The position numbers and the translations under genes are program-made. The notes beneath the pieces were generated by a model, which saw only the letters and a program-made list of their open reading frames with translations, searched no databases and was not told the DNA's origin. A stretch of 64,000 nucleotides of DNA from Prevotella sp. GTDB lineage: Bacteria > Bacteroidota > Bacteroidia > Bacteroidales > Bacteroidaceae. Of the stretch, positions 42,056-52,563 are shown piece by piece. The stretch is from the NCBI GenBank assembly GCA_022773395.1, contig JALFBL010000110.1, forward strand, positions 1-64,000, read 5' to 3'. The first letter of the stretch is position 1. Each line of letters starts with the position of its first letter.

Positions 42056-42925
42056 TTATCCTATAATCTTTTCGTTCAACAACTCTTTCATCAAGCCATC
42101 TACGTCCGTATCGCTACAAGTAAGTGTCCTGCTCTCTTTAGCCTGGAACACAATGTTCTTTACCGCTTTCACCTTGGTGGGCGAACCGGCCAGTCCACAC
42201 TGTTCGGGATCCCCATCTATGTCGGCTACCGACCATTGGTTCAAGGTGAGATAAGGACGCTCCTCATACAAATAGTTGTAGGTATCCTCATCCGAACGTT
42301 CCATAGGACAGGTTGCACGCTTGTACTTCATCACCAATTTTGCGTTGCAGGGACGGCAGGGAGCAGCACTTCCGTTCACCGTAATCACGCAAGGCAGCGG
42401 TGCTTCTACCGTTTCCACACCTCCGTCGATATGGCGACGTATCGTCAACTTGCCCTCTTCGCACTTGAGGATGTCCTCTGTATAAGTCACCTGGTTCAGT
42501 CCCAACTTCTGCGCCACCTGTGGCCCCACCTGTGCCGTGTCGCCATCGATTGCCTGGCGTCCACCAATCACAATATCCACATCGCCTATCTTTTTGATGG
42601 CAGCGGCCAGTGCATACGATGTGGCCAAGGTATCGGCACCGGCAAACAGCCGGTCGGTGAGCAACCAGCCCGTGTCCGCTCCACGGTACAGCCCCTCTCG
42701 GATAATCTCACCTGCACGGGGAGGACCCATCGTCAAGATACCAACGGTAGAACCCGGATTCTGGTCTTTCAGGCGCAGTGCCTGCTCCAAAGCGTTCAAA
42801 TCTTCAGGATTGAAAATTGCGGGTAAGGCTGCACGGTTGACAGTACCTTCTGCGGTCATCGCATCTTTACCCACATTTCTTGTGTCAGGTACTTGCTTGG
42901 CAAGTACAACGATTTTCAATTTCAT
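42056..42925 (-). CDS. etfB: Electron transfer flavoprotein beta subunit
   Basis: VVLAKQVPDT...; GGRQAIDGDTAQVGPQVAQKLG. Confidence 0.97.
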   Translation of the reverse strand: MKLKIVVLAKQVPDTRNVGKDAMTAEGTVNRAALPAIFNPEDLNALEQALRLKDQNPGSTVGILTMGPPRAGEIIREGLYRGADTGWLLTDRLFAGADTLATSYALAAAIKKIGDVDIVIGGRQAIDGDTAQVGPQVAQKLGLNQVTYTEDILKCEEGKLTIRRHIDGGVETVEAPLPCVITVNGSAAPCRPCNAKLVMKYKRATCPMERSDEDTYNYLYEERPYLTLNQWSVADIDGDPEQCGLAGSPTKVKAVKNIVFQAKESRTLTCSDTDVDGLMKELLNEKIIG

Positions 42926-43044
42926 AAATGTAATATAATAATGTATAAACCCTTGTCATGGGCATCCTATTGAGCCATAACTGCCAATGCCTTTTCTTTA
43001 TTTCCGATAGAGAAGGGCATCTGACAAAGGGCGTTAATCGGTTG

Positions 43045-43075
43045 CAAAGTTACTCTTTTTTCATTTTACTGCAAA
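43045..43075 (-). promoter_or_regulatory. etfBA-acyl-CoA dehydrogenase operon promoter
   Basis: Minus strand TTTG (43075-43072), 19-nt spacer, TAACTTTG (43052-43045). Confidence 0.7.
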
Positions 43076-43087
43076 AGAAAACATTTG

Positions 43088-43122
43088 AAATGTGCACATT
43101 CTTTCCCAAAATGTGCACATTT
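43088..43122. promoter_or_regulatory. Tandem AATGTGCACATT palindromes, centres 21 bp apart
   Basis: AAATGTGCACATT (43088-43100) and AAATGTGCACATTT (43109-43122), just upstream of the etf promoter. Confidence 0.6.
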
Positions 43123-43181
43123 ATTCTTTTTTGTGCAATAAAATTTTCACAAAACAATAAGACGGGAAACGCTTTTTTTCA

Positions 43182-44117
43182 TTAAAATTCCACGTATGGT
43201 TCCAACTTCCTGATGATTTCGGGCGAAAATTCTTTCAACAGTGCCAATTCTTTCAGGCTCTTCAGATTGCCATGCAACCGACGGTAATCCACTATCGCTT
43301 TTGCCCGGTAAAAACCGAAATACGGGTGTCTTCTCAACTGGCTTACGGTGAGTTTGTTCACATTCAGTTTCTGAACATTGGGTGTCCCGATTTTGAAATA
43401 AGCAACCGCTTCTTCCGGGAAACCGTCAATCTCTTTCAACTGCGCCACCTGGTAATAGCCGCCCAGCCGCTTCCCGTAATTCAGAATGGCACGGGCATAC
43501 ACACTGCCAATGCCGGGCACCTTCTTCAACATCATAGTGTCGGCCTGGTTGAGTGCAATCTGTTCTCCCACCTTCAACTTCACCGGATACCTCAACGTGT
43601 CCCTTTCGTATCGGTTTTCGCCCGTTTCCGCCATACGCACTCTTCCCGGTTCATACAGCGAAGACGCCGGACCATAGTCTGCCGAGATGCGAATGTAAGG
43701 TTCCAGTCTCCGATATTGCTTAACCGTCAGCCCATAGAGTCGTGCAAAATCTTGTGGCTGCCGATAGATCCCGCCTTTCTGCCGATAGCGGTAGATGTTT
43801 CTGATTTGCCACGCAGGCAAACCCAACCGGGCCAATTGTACACTGTCGGCCGTATTTGGGTCGAAAGGAAACAGTTCCGCATTTTCTCCTTCCGCACGTT
43901 CGCCATCTGTATAATAATAGGCATAATCGCTTTGCCTTTCCGCTTTCCCGAGCGTATGTTTTTCGTTCATCAAACTGTCTTCCAGCCCCACCGCCGTTTC
44001 TTTCTGGCCCTCGCCTACCCACATGAATATTCCCGTGGCTGCCACGATGACACAGAGCAGCACCAACAACACCTGTCGGTCAGATTTCTGGAAATAGAAA
44101 AATTCTTTGATGTCCAT
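43182..44117 (-). CDS. Helix-hairpin-helix (ComEA-like) membrane-anchored protein
   Basis: N-terminal TM; repeated HhH motifs MMLKKVPGIGSVYARAILNYGKRLGGYYQVAQLKEIDGFPEEA and LRRHPYFGFYRAKAIVDYRR. Confidence 0.82.
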   Translation of the reverse strand: MDIKEFFYFQKSDRQVLLVLLCVIVAATGIFMWVGEGQKETAVGLEDSLMNEKHTLGKAERQSDYAYYYTDGERAEGENAELFPFDPNTADSVQLARLGLPAWQIRNIYRYRQKGGIYRQPQDFARLYGLTVKQYRRLEPYIRISADYGPASSLYEPGRVRMAETGENRYERDTLRYPVKLKVGEQIALNQADTMMLKKVPGIGSVYARAILNYGKRLGGYYQVAQLKEIDGFPEEAVAYFKIGTPNVQKLNVNKLTVSQLRRHPYFGFYRAKAIVDYRRLHGNLKSLKELALLKEFSPEIIRKLEPYVEF

Positions 44118-44127
44118 GGGCGACTGC

Positions 44128-45297
44128 TTACTGTTCCGGATATTGCTGGTAGATGACCAGTCCGAACTCGGCCGTCACGGCATAGATCCATTCCATGATA
44201 CCTGCCAGCTGATGCTCGTATGTCACCCACTCCTTGTGCTTCAGGAAGAAATAAAATTCCAGGGGCAGTCCTCCTTGCGTGGCTTCCAGGTGGCGCACCA
44301 TGCAGGTCATGTCGGCATTCACGTCATCATGGTTCTCCAAGTATCTTTCAACATACAGTCTGAACAATTCCATGTTCACGTGCTCGCCTTCCAATTCTTT
44401 TTCCCCGAACAATTTCCCGCCCATCAGCCTTTGCCTCATCGCCTCGTCCATTCTCCCCACACTGCGGAAGTCGAAAAATATTTTTCGGCAAACTCTTCTG
44501 CCTTCGCTTTCCTGCATACCTTTCCAGTTTTGGAACGAATCATTTACAAGCATTTGCGGGGTTACGGTCACAATTGTGTTGTCGAAGTTCCTCACCTTCA
44601 CCGTGGTCAGCGAAATGCTTTCCACCACACCGTTCGCCCCAGCCTTGTCAACGGTAATCCAGTCGCCCTTCTGCACCATTTCATTGCTTGTCAGGCGGAT
44701 TCCGGCCACCAATCCCTCAATCGTATCCTTGAACACCAACATGAGTATGGCCGATGTTGCTCCCAATCCAGCAAAGAGAGCCATGGGATTCTTGCCCATG
44801 ACAATGGCAATAACAACAATGGCCGCAATAAAAATCATCACTATTTTCAGCACACCGAAGAAAGTGCGAAGGTACTGTTGGCGAGTAGAACTTTCGTCTG
44901 GTTCCAAGTCGTTGAACGAATTGATAAAGACAACGGCCAGTCTTACCGACATCACCGTGATGTAGATAGCAGTGGCACGGGCAAGCCACTCGCGCACAAC
45001 AGGATACTGATAGAACACCAAAGGCAGCAACTGCCAAATGACGACGGCAGGCACAATGTGGCTGGCGGACACAAGCACTTTGCGGTTTAACAGCACATCG
45101 TCCCACTTTGCAGCCGTCCTGGATGTCACCTTCATCACTACCGGCACTACCAATTTCCTGCACAGCAATCCTGCCACTGCTGCAAGGCCAACCGCCACTA
45201 TCACCAAAAGCACGTGTCGCAAAACGGGAACCATGTGCCCCGTCACGCCCAACAAACCGATAAACTCTTCTACATAAATCTTGATACTGTCCATTGT
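44128..45297 (-). CDS. MscS-family mechanosensitive channel
   Basis: MALFAGLGATSAILMLVFKDTIEGLVAGIRLTSNEMVQKGDWITVDKAGANGVVESISLTTVKVRNFDNTIVTV; start likely MDSIKIYVEEF near 45294. Confidence 0.92.
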   Translation of the reverse strand, partial: TMDSIKIYVEEFIGLLGVTGHMVPVLRHVLLVIVAVGLAAVAGLLCRKLVVPVVMKVTSRTAAKWDDVLLNRKVLVSASHIVPAVVIWQLLPLVFYQYPVVREWLARATAIYITVMSVRLAVVFINSFNDLEPDESSTRQQYLRTFFGVLKIVMIFIAAIVVIAIVMGKNPMALFAGLGATSAILMLVFKDTIEGLVAGIRLTSNEMVQKGDWITVDKAGANGVVESISLTTVKVRNFDNTIVTVTPQMLVNDSFQNWKGMQESEGRRVCRKIFFDFRSVGRMDEAMRQRLMGGKLFGEKELEGEHVNMELFRLYVERYLENHDDVNADMTCMVRHLEATQGGLPLEFYFFLKHKEWVTYEHQLAGIMEWIYAVTAEFGLVIYQQYPEQ

Positions 45298-45343
45298 TAT
45301 TCCCTTTCTGTTTTGAAAACATTTCGTTCCGCCATGCCGTCCT

Positions 45344-46615
45344 TTATGGTTCGCACAATGCCTCGCACACCTTATCTTGGAAGCTGCGCCCGATGCCCGA
45401 ACGGCGAACGCCCATGTGGATAATGGAGAAACAGAGCAGATGACCATTTGCCGCTGTACAATAGCCAGCCAGCGAACTTATTCCGGTTACGGTTCCTGTC
45501 TTGGCTTTCACATTGCCTTGAGCCGTTCCCTTACCCATTCGTTTTCTCAATGTTCCGTCCACCCCTGCTATCGGCAAGGAGGGCAGCAGATGCACGAAAA
45601 TGTTGTTATTGCGATAGGCATAGCGCAGGAACTGCACTTCCAATTCGGGCGATACGTAATTATACAGCGACAGTCCACTGCCGTCAGCAATGTAATAGTC
45701 CTTGGGCTGCAAACCGAATTTTGTCACCAGTCGGTTCACCAGCTTCCGCGCATCTCTGGCCTTGGCACTAAAATTGCCCGTACTGGCCGCCAGTTGGTAG
45801 AACATGGCTTCGGCAAACAGGTTGTCGCTGTTCTTCATCATGCGCATCAGCACTTGATCCATGGTATGTGTCCGCACGCAAATTTCATAGGCATGGGCAG
45901 GGGTTGCACCTTTCAGCGTGTCGCCGTCGAGCACAATGCCCACATGCTTCAGTTCCTGGGAAAAACGTTGCAGAAACGCGTCCTTCCTGTTGATGAGCAA
46001 TGGCGACAGTACGGGATTATCGTCGTCCCAGCACCATCCTTCACCCCAAAGATCCCGGTCTTTCATCGTCAGGTCTGCCAATACATTTCCTCTGATGGTG
46101 TCGATGCCCATTTTTTTCAGACTTTCCACAAATGCCTTCATGTCGTCACCATTGAAAAGCGGATCCATTCCTCCTTTGCAATAAACGTTTCCCTGCAACA
46201 CACCGCTGTCTATTCTCCCACTGTAAAGCAACTGTGTCTTGAACAAGTAGGATCCCCCCAGTTTGTCGAGTGCTGCCACCGCATTGACGATTTTCATCGT
46301 ACTGGCGGGGCGCATCAACTGCCGGTCGTTGTAGCGGTAGATAGCCGAATCGGCGGTCAGATCGTAGATGCAGATACCCACCGTCGAAGTTGTGAACACG
46401 CTGCTTTTGAGCAGTCGGCCGATGCGCTCCCTGATGTTGTGCGGCCATGCCAAACGCGAATCCACATCCTGCACATACAACTCTAACGTATCAACCGCCG
46501 TAGTGTCTTCTTCCCTCAGCAACCTGTCGTCATCGTCTATGTCTTCCTGAGCCGCCACAGTTGTGGCGGCAAAGAACACACATAAAAAGAGATAGAGTCT
46601 TGTCATTTTATTCCT
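45344..46615 (-). CDS. dacB: D-alanyl-D-alanine carboxypeptidase/endopeptidase (PBP4, DacB)
   Basis: RPASTMKIVNAVAALDKLG (SxxK), YIADGSGLSLYN (SxN-like), VKAKTGTVTGISSLAGY (KTG). Confidence 0.92.
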   Translation of the reverse strand, partial: RNKMTRLYLFLCVFFAATTVAAQEDIDDDDRLLREEDTTAVDTLELYVQDVDSRLAWPHNIRERIGRLLKSSVFTTSTVGICIYDLTADSAIYRYNDRQLMRPASTMKIVNAVAALDKLGGSYLFKTQLLYSGRIDSGVLQGNVYCKGGMDPLFNGDDMKAFVESLKKMGIDTIRGNVLADLTMKDRDLWGEGWCWDDDNPVLSPLLINRKDAFLQRFSQELKHVGIVLDGDTLKGATPAHAYEICVRTHTMDQVLMRMMKNSDNLFAEAMFYQLAASTGNFSAKARDARKLVNRLVTKFGLQPKDYYIADGSGLSLYNYVSPELEVQFLRYAYRNNNIFVHLLPSLPIAGVDGTLRKRMGKGTAQGNVKAKTGTVTGISSLAGYCTAANGHLLCFSIIHMGVRRSGIGRSFQDKVCEALCEP

Positions 46616-47027
46616 CATCCGTTTGTTGGTCTGTGCCCGCACGTTTCTGTCTTTTCCTGATTTCCTCCATGAACAAATTCTCGTTCATGGGCTGCACCGC
46701 CGTTTCATGCCCTGCTCCATAGACTATGAGCACATAACGGACAAGAAGCCACTTCCGGTCAATCATCCGGACATGGATGATGTCGTTCACGGGTATGGAT
46801 ACAGGACGTGCAAAACGCCCCTTGTCAATCACGATTCTGTCGCCTTCAAACCGATATTCGGTGTGCAGCAGCCGTTCCATCACCACCACCATTCCTGCGG
46901 CAAGAGCCAGCCCGAGCAAGGCACTTGCCGCCGAACGGTGCAACAGCACGTACATGGACACGCCCACCAAAATGGCGAGCATCACGACAGAGGCAGGAGC
47001 AATGCGGTGCCGGAAAGTGCGGTTCAT
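46608..47027 (-). CDS. Small membrane protein, PH-like domain
   Basis: Two TM then YRFEGDRIVIDKGRFARPVSIPVNDIIHVRMIDRKWLL. Confidence 0.6.
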   Translation of the reverse strand: MNRTFRHRIAPASVVMLAILVGVSMYVLLHRSAASALLGLALAAGMVVVMERLLHTEYRFEGDRIVIDKGRFARPVSIPVNDIIHVRMIDRKWLLVRYVLIVYGAGHETAVQPMNENLFMEEIRKRQKRAGTDQQTDEE

Positions 47028-47122
47028 CCTTTATTTTTGGGCAAAGGTAAGCAAAATTGAGCATTTTCTTTGTACGTTTCACAGGAAATGACTAATTTTG
47101 TAAAACTTTTTAAGCATCGTTT

Positions 47123-48013
47123 ATGGACAAGTTGAAAGCACAGGGGCACGTTGCCATCCTGACGGCAAACGTCATTTTCGGACTGGGTGTGCCAGCCACC
47201 AAAGCACTGCTCACCCATTGGGTAACACCCATGGGCTATATGGCTTCGCGCTGTTTCTTTGCCGCTGCCATTTTCTGGCTGATTTCCCTTTTCACCCGGA
47301 AAGAGCACGTAGAGCGCAAGGATCTTTTCGTCATTATGGCAGGCGGACTGCTGGGCTTCGTCATTTCCCAAACACTCACCGCCATTGCCCTCAACTATAC
47401 CACTCCCGTTTATTTTTCCCTGGTGGCAGCCCTCACGCCCGTGGCCGTTATGCTGCTGGCAGCCATGCTCTTGAATGAACACATCACGGGTCTGAAATCT
47501 TTCGGTGTGTCATTGGGTATCGTGGGCGCATTGCTCATGCTCTACATGAGCCAGACATCCGGCACGGGCAAGAACGACCTTTTAGGCATTACACTGGCAG
47601 TGCTCAGCGTGCTCACATGGGCCGTCTATCTGATTGTCACGCGCAAGGTGTCGGCCAAATACAGTCCTGTCACCCAAATGAAATGGGTGTTCTTGGTATC
47701 GGCTGTAGTCACTGTCCCCATTGCCCTGTTCGGGCCAGAGCAGCCGCTATACTCTTCCCATTGGCAGTGGGAGGGAATTGTGGAGATGGCATTCATCGTA
47801 TTGTTCTGCACAGTGGTGGGGTTCTTCCTCATTCCGTTTGCCATGAAGTATCTGAAAGCCACTACCGTGAGCATCTACACCAACATACAACCGGTAGTAG
47901 CCTCGCTCGTGGCCATCGCCATTGGACAAGACACGCTGACGTGGGACATGCCCGTGGCTGGCATTCTGGTGCTCCTTGGAGCCTATATCGTAACCATGAA
48001 AAAGTCGGAATGA
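47123..48013 (+). CDS. EamA/DMT-family transporter
   Basis: 10 TM; HVAILTANVIFGLGVPATKALL...LKATTVSIYTNIQPVVASLVAIAIGQDTLTW. Confidence 0.92.
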   Translation: MDKLKAQGHVAILTANVIFGLGVPATKALLTHWVTPMGYMASRCFFAAAIFWLISLFTRKEHVERKDLFVIMAGGLLGFVISQTLTAIALNYTTPVYFSLVAALTPVAVMLLAAMLLNEHITGLKSFGVSLGIVGALLMLYMSQTSGTGKNDLLGITLAVLSVLTWAVYLIVTRKVSAKYSPVTQMKWVFLVSAVVTVPIALFGPEQPLYSSHWQWEGIVEMAFIVLFCTVVGFFLIPFAMKYLKATTVSIYTNIQPVVASLVAIAIGQDTLTWDMPVAGILVLLGAYIVTMKKSE

Positions 48014-48077
48014 CGTTTCTCCGGCCGGAAAGAAGCACACCGCAGTGTGCCCATTATCAACAAATATCCATGATTTT

Positions 48078-49673
48078 ATGACTTACAAATACGATTTCCT
48101 GATTATCGGCGCAGGTGTTGCCGGCATGAGCTATGCCCTGAAAGTGGCAAAAGCCCGCAAGGGCAAGGTGTGCATCGTCTGCAAAACCACACTCAACGAA
48201 GCGAACACCTATTTTGCCCAAGGAGGCATTGCTTCGGTCACCAATCTGCTTACCGACAATTTCAAGAAGCACATCAACGATACCATGGTGGCTGGCGACA
48301 TGGTCAGCAACCCGAAGGCCGTGGAGCAAGTGGTGAGAAACGCTCCCTCTCAAATCAAAGAATTGGTGGAATGGGGCGTACAGTTCGACAAGAAGGAAAG
48401 CGGGGAATACGACCTGCACCGGGAGGGCGGCCACTCGGAATTCCGCATCTTGCACCATGCAGACGACACGGGTGCAGAAATCCAGCGCGGACTGACGGCG
48501 GCCCTGCGCAGCCATCCCGACATTGACATCAAGGAGAATCATTTTGCCGTGGAAATCATCACGCAACACCATTTAGGTGCACTGGTTACGCGGCGCACGC
48601 CGAACATAGAGTGTTTCGGTGCCTACATTCTGAATCCTGACACGCAAAAGGTGGACACGTATCTGAGCAAGGTGACGCTGATGTGCACGGGCGGATGCGG
48701 AGCGGTTTATCAAACCACCACCAACCCCATCATCGCCACCGGCGACGGCGAGGCCATGGTCTATCGTGCCAAGGGAACGGTGGCCGACATGGAATTTGTA
48801 CAGTTTCATCCCACCGCACTCTATTCGCCCGGTGAAACGCATCCCGCCTATCTCATTACCGAGGCCATGCGTGGCTACGGTGCCATTCTACGCCTGCCCG
48901 ACGGCACTTCGTTCATGGAAAAATACGACGAGCGGCTGAGCCTCGCTCCCCGCGACATCGTGGCGCGCGCTATCGACAAGGAAATGAAAATACACGGGCT
49001 GAACCACGTGTGCCTGGACGTGACGCACAAAGATGCGGAAGAGACCAAGCACCACTTCCCCAACATCTACCAGAAATGCCTTACGCTGGGCATCGATATC
49101 ACGAACGACTACATACCGGTGCGCCCCGCAGCCCACTACATGTGCGGAGGCATCAAGGTGGATATGGACGGCCGTTCAAGCATTGGCCGCCTGTATGCCA
49201 TCGGTGAATGTGCGTGCACCGGACTGCATGGCGGCAACCGGCTGGCATCCAACTCGCTCATTGAGGCGGTGGTCTATGCCGACGCAGCTGCCAGGCACTC
49301 GCTGCAGCACGTGGCGGAATACGCCTTTAACGAGAATGTGCCCGAATGGAACGACGAGGGAACGATGACAAACGAGGAGAAGGTGCTGATAACGCAAAGC
49401 GTGAAAGAGGTGGGTGAAATCATGAGTAACTATGTGGGAATCGTGCGCAGCGATTTACGTCTGAAACGCGCCTGGAACCGACTGGACATGCTGTACGAGG
49501 AAACCGAAGACCTGTTCAAAAGGGTGAAGGCCAGCCGCGACATTTGCGAACTCCGCAACATGATCAATGTGGGCTATCTCATCACCCGCTGGGCCATTGA
49601 GCGGAAAGAATGCAGGGGCCTGCATTTCACCACCGACTATCCCTTCCACGCCTACGACAAAAGCGAATTGTAG
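48078..49673 (+). CDS. nadB: L-aspartate oxidase
   Basis: FLIIGAGVAGMSYALKVA, ANTYFAQGGIASV, HMCGGIKVDMDGRSSIGRLYAIGECACTGLHGGNRLASNSLIEAVV. Confidence 0.96.
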   Translation: MTYKYDFLIIGAGVAGMSYALKVAKARKGKVCIVCKTTLNEANTYFAQGGIASVTNLLTDNFKKHINDTMVAGDMVSNPKAVEQVVRNAPSQIKELVEWGVQFDKKESGEYDLHREGGHSEFRILHHADDTGAEIQRGLTAALRSHPDIDIKENHFAVEIITQHHLGALVTRRTPNIECFGAYILNPDTQKVDTYLSKVTLMCTGGCGAVYQTTTNPIIATGDGEAMVYRAKGTVADMEFVQFHPTALYSPGETHPAYLITEAMRGYGAILRLPDGTSFMEKYDERLSLAPRDIVARAIDKEMKIHGLNHVCLDVTHKDAEETKHHFPNIYQKCLTLGIDITNDYIPVRPAAHYMCGGIKVDMDGRSSIGRLYAIGECACTGLHGGNRLASNSLIEAVVYADAAARHSLQHVAEYAFNENVPEWNDEGTMTNEEKVLITQSVKEVGEIMSNYVGIVRSDLRLKRAWNRLDMLYEETEDLFKRVKASRDICELRNMINVGYLITRWAIERKECRGLHFTTDYPFHAYDKSEL

Positions 49674-50218
49674 ACTTTTTCACCAAACAGTTTACAGTTC
49701 ACCTGCAAACATGCAACATTTCATTGCATGGAATCTTCCCGTTGTACAAAAGAGAAAAGACATTTCATCTTGACACCTTCTAAAAACGCCGCCACTCTTT
49801 CCAGACAACACTTCTACCTTTACACAAGAATCCAACAAGCATTAAAACTGTTAAATTTCACGCGCCGTTTTTTGTCTGGAACTTCTTCGAAAGAGAAAAC
49901 CAACGGTTGGGGCGCAACGCATCATCCACCGGATGCCGTAGGAACATCCATTGCCATCCCCATCTCTTCAAAATCATAAAACACAGACAATCAACAGATT
50001 GAAAACTTCTCTTTTTTTTGCAATATTCATCACGATGCAAGTTCTTTTTCAAAAATCGCCCATTTTATTTCCGGCCTATGCCACAGAGCATATTCCACCC
50101 AATGGCAAGTGGTGACAAAACCGACTTGAGCACCTCGGTGGTTTATCAGAATCCGGTCAGGACAATGGTGGCCGGACAAGATCCTGTTGACGTGAAATAG
50201 CCCAATGGGGTGAAATAA

Positions 50219-50256
50219 AAATCGGAGCAACCTTGACAGATTGCTCCGATTTTTTA
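50219..50256. terminator. Bidirectional terminator at recQ 3' side
   Basis: AATCGGAGCAA-ccttgacaga-TTGCTCCGATT flanked by A/T runs. Confidence 0.75.
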
Positions 50257-50296
50257 TGAACTGGCTTAAAGCGATATTCATGAGCATCGGAAAGAA

Positions 50297-52474
50297 TCAG
50301 TTGGCCATTTCCGACAGGAACTTGATGCGCACCAAGCGCAACTCGTCTTCGGAATACTCGCCATCCAATTCCTTCATGGCCGCTTCTATACTGTCTGTTT
50401 CGCTTTCCCTGAAATAATCGTAGATGTCATCTACATGATCCTCGTCCATCACTTCTTCCAAGAAATAGTCGATGTTCAGTTTTGTTCCGCTATAAACAAT
50501 GGCCTCTACTTCGTCCAACAGTTCTTCAAATTCCAGTCCCTGAGCATTGGCAATGTCGTCGAGAGCCACCTGACGGTCGATGCTCTGTATGATTTTCACT
50601 TTCAAGGCACTCTTCTTTGCCACGGTGCGCACACGCAAATCCTCCGGACGCTCAATATCGTTTTCCTTGCAGTGCTTCCTAATCAGTTCAACAAACTCCT
50701 TTCCAAACTTGTGCGCCTTGCCGGCACCCACTCCCTGAATGTTCTGCAGTTCGTCTATCGTTACAGGATAGACGGTGGACATCTGTTCCAAAGAACCGTC
50801 CATGAATACGACATAAGGAGGAAGTCCCATTTTTTTGGCCATTCTCTTGCGCAAGTCTTTCAACATGGCATACAGTTCAGGATCGAGCGCACAGCCTTGT
50901 CCTTCCATCATCTCATCATCGTCAGCATCCGTAAAATCGCAATCCTCCACAATGAGGAACGACGAAGGATTCTTCATAAATTTCTTTCCGTCTGCCGTCA
51001 GCTTCAACAACCCGTAATTCTCCACCTCTTTTTTCAAGAAGCCGGCTATGAGTGCCTGACGGACAACCGGACTCCACCACTTTTCGTTCACCCCTTCGCC
51101 CGAACCGAACTCTTCGAGCTGGTCGTGCTTGTGAGCCATAATATCCTCGGTAGGATTCCCTTTCACAAAATCAATGATATAATCGGAGCGGAAGTCTTCT
51201 TTCAGCACTTGCACGGCTTTCAACACCGTCAGCAAGGCATCCCTTGCCTCAATCTTTGTTTTTGGATGCAGACAGTTGTCACAGTTGTCGCAATTGTCCT
51301 TGGGATACTCTTCTCCGAAATAGTGCAGCAGCATCTTTCTCCGACATACCGAGGACTCGGCGTAGGCAGCCGTTTCCTGCAGTAACTGCCGGCCAATGTC
51401 CTGCTCGGCCACAGGCTTTCCTTCCATGAACTTCTCCAATTTCTGGAGATCCTTGTAAGAATAGAAAGCCACACACTGCCCTTCGCCACCATCGCGGCCG
51501 GCACGTCCGGTTTCCTGATAGTAGCCCTCAAGACTCTTGGGAATATCGTAATGGATGACGAAACGCACATCGGGTTTGTCGATTCCCATGCCGAAAGCAA
51601 TGGTGGCCACAATCACATCGATGCGCTCCATGAGGAAAGCGTCTTGCGTGGCACTTCGTGTAGCGCTGTCGAGTCCGGCATGGTAAGGAGCCGCCTTGAT
51701 TTCGTTGGCACAAAGCACGGCGGCCAACTCTTCCACTTTCTTCCTGCTCAAACAATAGATGATGCCACTCTTGCCCGCATTCTGCCTGATGAACTTGACT
51801 ATCTGCTTGTCGATGTCTTTGGTTTTGGGACGAATTTCATAATATAAGTTCGGACGGTTGAAAGAACTTCTAAATTCGGCAGCATCCGTAATGCCCAAAC
51901 TTTTCTTGATGTCGGTGCGCACCTTTGCGGTGGCAGTGGCGGTCAGTGCAATGATGGGAGCCTCTCCGATTTCGTTGACAATGGGGCGTATGCGGCGGTA
52001 TTCCGGACGGAAATCGTGCCCCCACTCCGAAATACAATGCGCCTCGTCAATGGCGTAGAAACTGATTTTGCAGGTTCTCAGGAAGTCGATGTATTCTTCT
52101 TTGGTCAACGACTCCGGTGCCACGTAGAGCAATTTGGTCTTACCCGCAGAGATGTCAGACTTCACCAAGTCGATTGCCGCTTTGTTAAGCGATGAATTCA
52201 GATAATGCGCCACACCATCTTCCTCGCTCATCCCATTGATGACATCCACCTGGTTTTTCATTAAGGCTATCAATGGAGAAATGACGATGGCGGTACCTTC
52301 CATGATAAGAGAAGGCAGTTGGTAGCAAAGCGACTTTCCGCCTCCCGTAGGCATGAGCACAAACGTGTGCTTGCCCTCGAGCAGATTGCGGATAATCGCC
52401 TCCTGGTCTCCTTTGAACTTGTCGAAGCCGAAATAATTTTTCAGCACTTCCGAAAGATTTATTTCATTTGCCAT
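50297..52474 (-). CDS. recQ: ATP-dependent DNA helicase RecQ
   Basis: MPTGGGKSLCYQLPSL, DEAHCISEWGHDFRPEY, HRDC domain. Confidence 0.97.
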   Translation of the reverse strand: MANEINLSEVLKNYFGFDKFKGDQEAIIRNLLEGKHTFVLMPTGGGKSLCYQLPSLIMEGTAIVISPLIALMKNQVDVINGMSEEDGVAHYLNSSLNKAAIDLVKSDISAGKTKLLYVAPESLTKEEYIDFLRTCKISFYAIDEAHCISEWGHDFRPEYRRIRPIVNEIGEAPIIALTATATAKVRTDIKKSLGITDAAEFRSSFNRPNLYYEIRPKTKDIDKQIVKFIRQNAGKSGIIYCLSRKKVEELAAVLCANEIKAAPYHAGLDSATRSATQDAFLMERIDVIVATIAFGMGIDKPDVRFVIHYDIPKSLEGYYQETGRAGRDGGEGQCVAFYSYKDLQKLEKFMEGKPVAEQDIGRQLLQETAAYAESSVCRRKMLLHYFGEEYPKDNCDNCDNCLHPKTKIEARDALLTVLKAVQVLKEDFRSDYIIDFVKGNPTEDIMAHKHDQLEEFGSGEGVNEKWWSPVVRQALIAGFLKKEVENYGLLKLTADGKKFMKNPSSFLIVEDCDFTDADDDEMMEGQGCALDPELYAMLKDLRKRMAKKMGLPPYVVFMDGSLEQMSTVYPVTIDELQNIQGVGAGKAHKFGKEFVELIRKHCKENDIERPEDLRVRTVAKKSALKVKIIQSIDRQVALDDIANAQGLEFEELLDEVEAIVYSGTKLNIDYFLEEVMDEDHVDDIYDYFRESETDSIEAAMKELDGEYSEDELRLVRIKFLSEMAN

Positions 52475-52563
52475 ATAACAAACAAACTGTTTTTATGGTA
52501 TGTTTTATCAAATGTGTATTTATTCACAGGTGCAACAGGCATGAGACCTTTGTGTTTGCCCTA

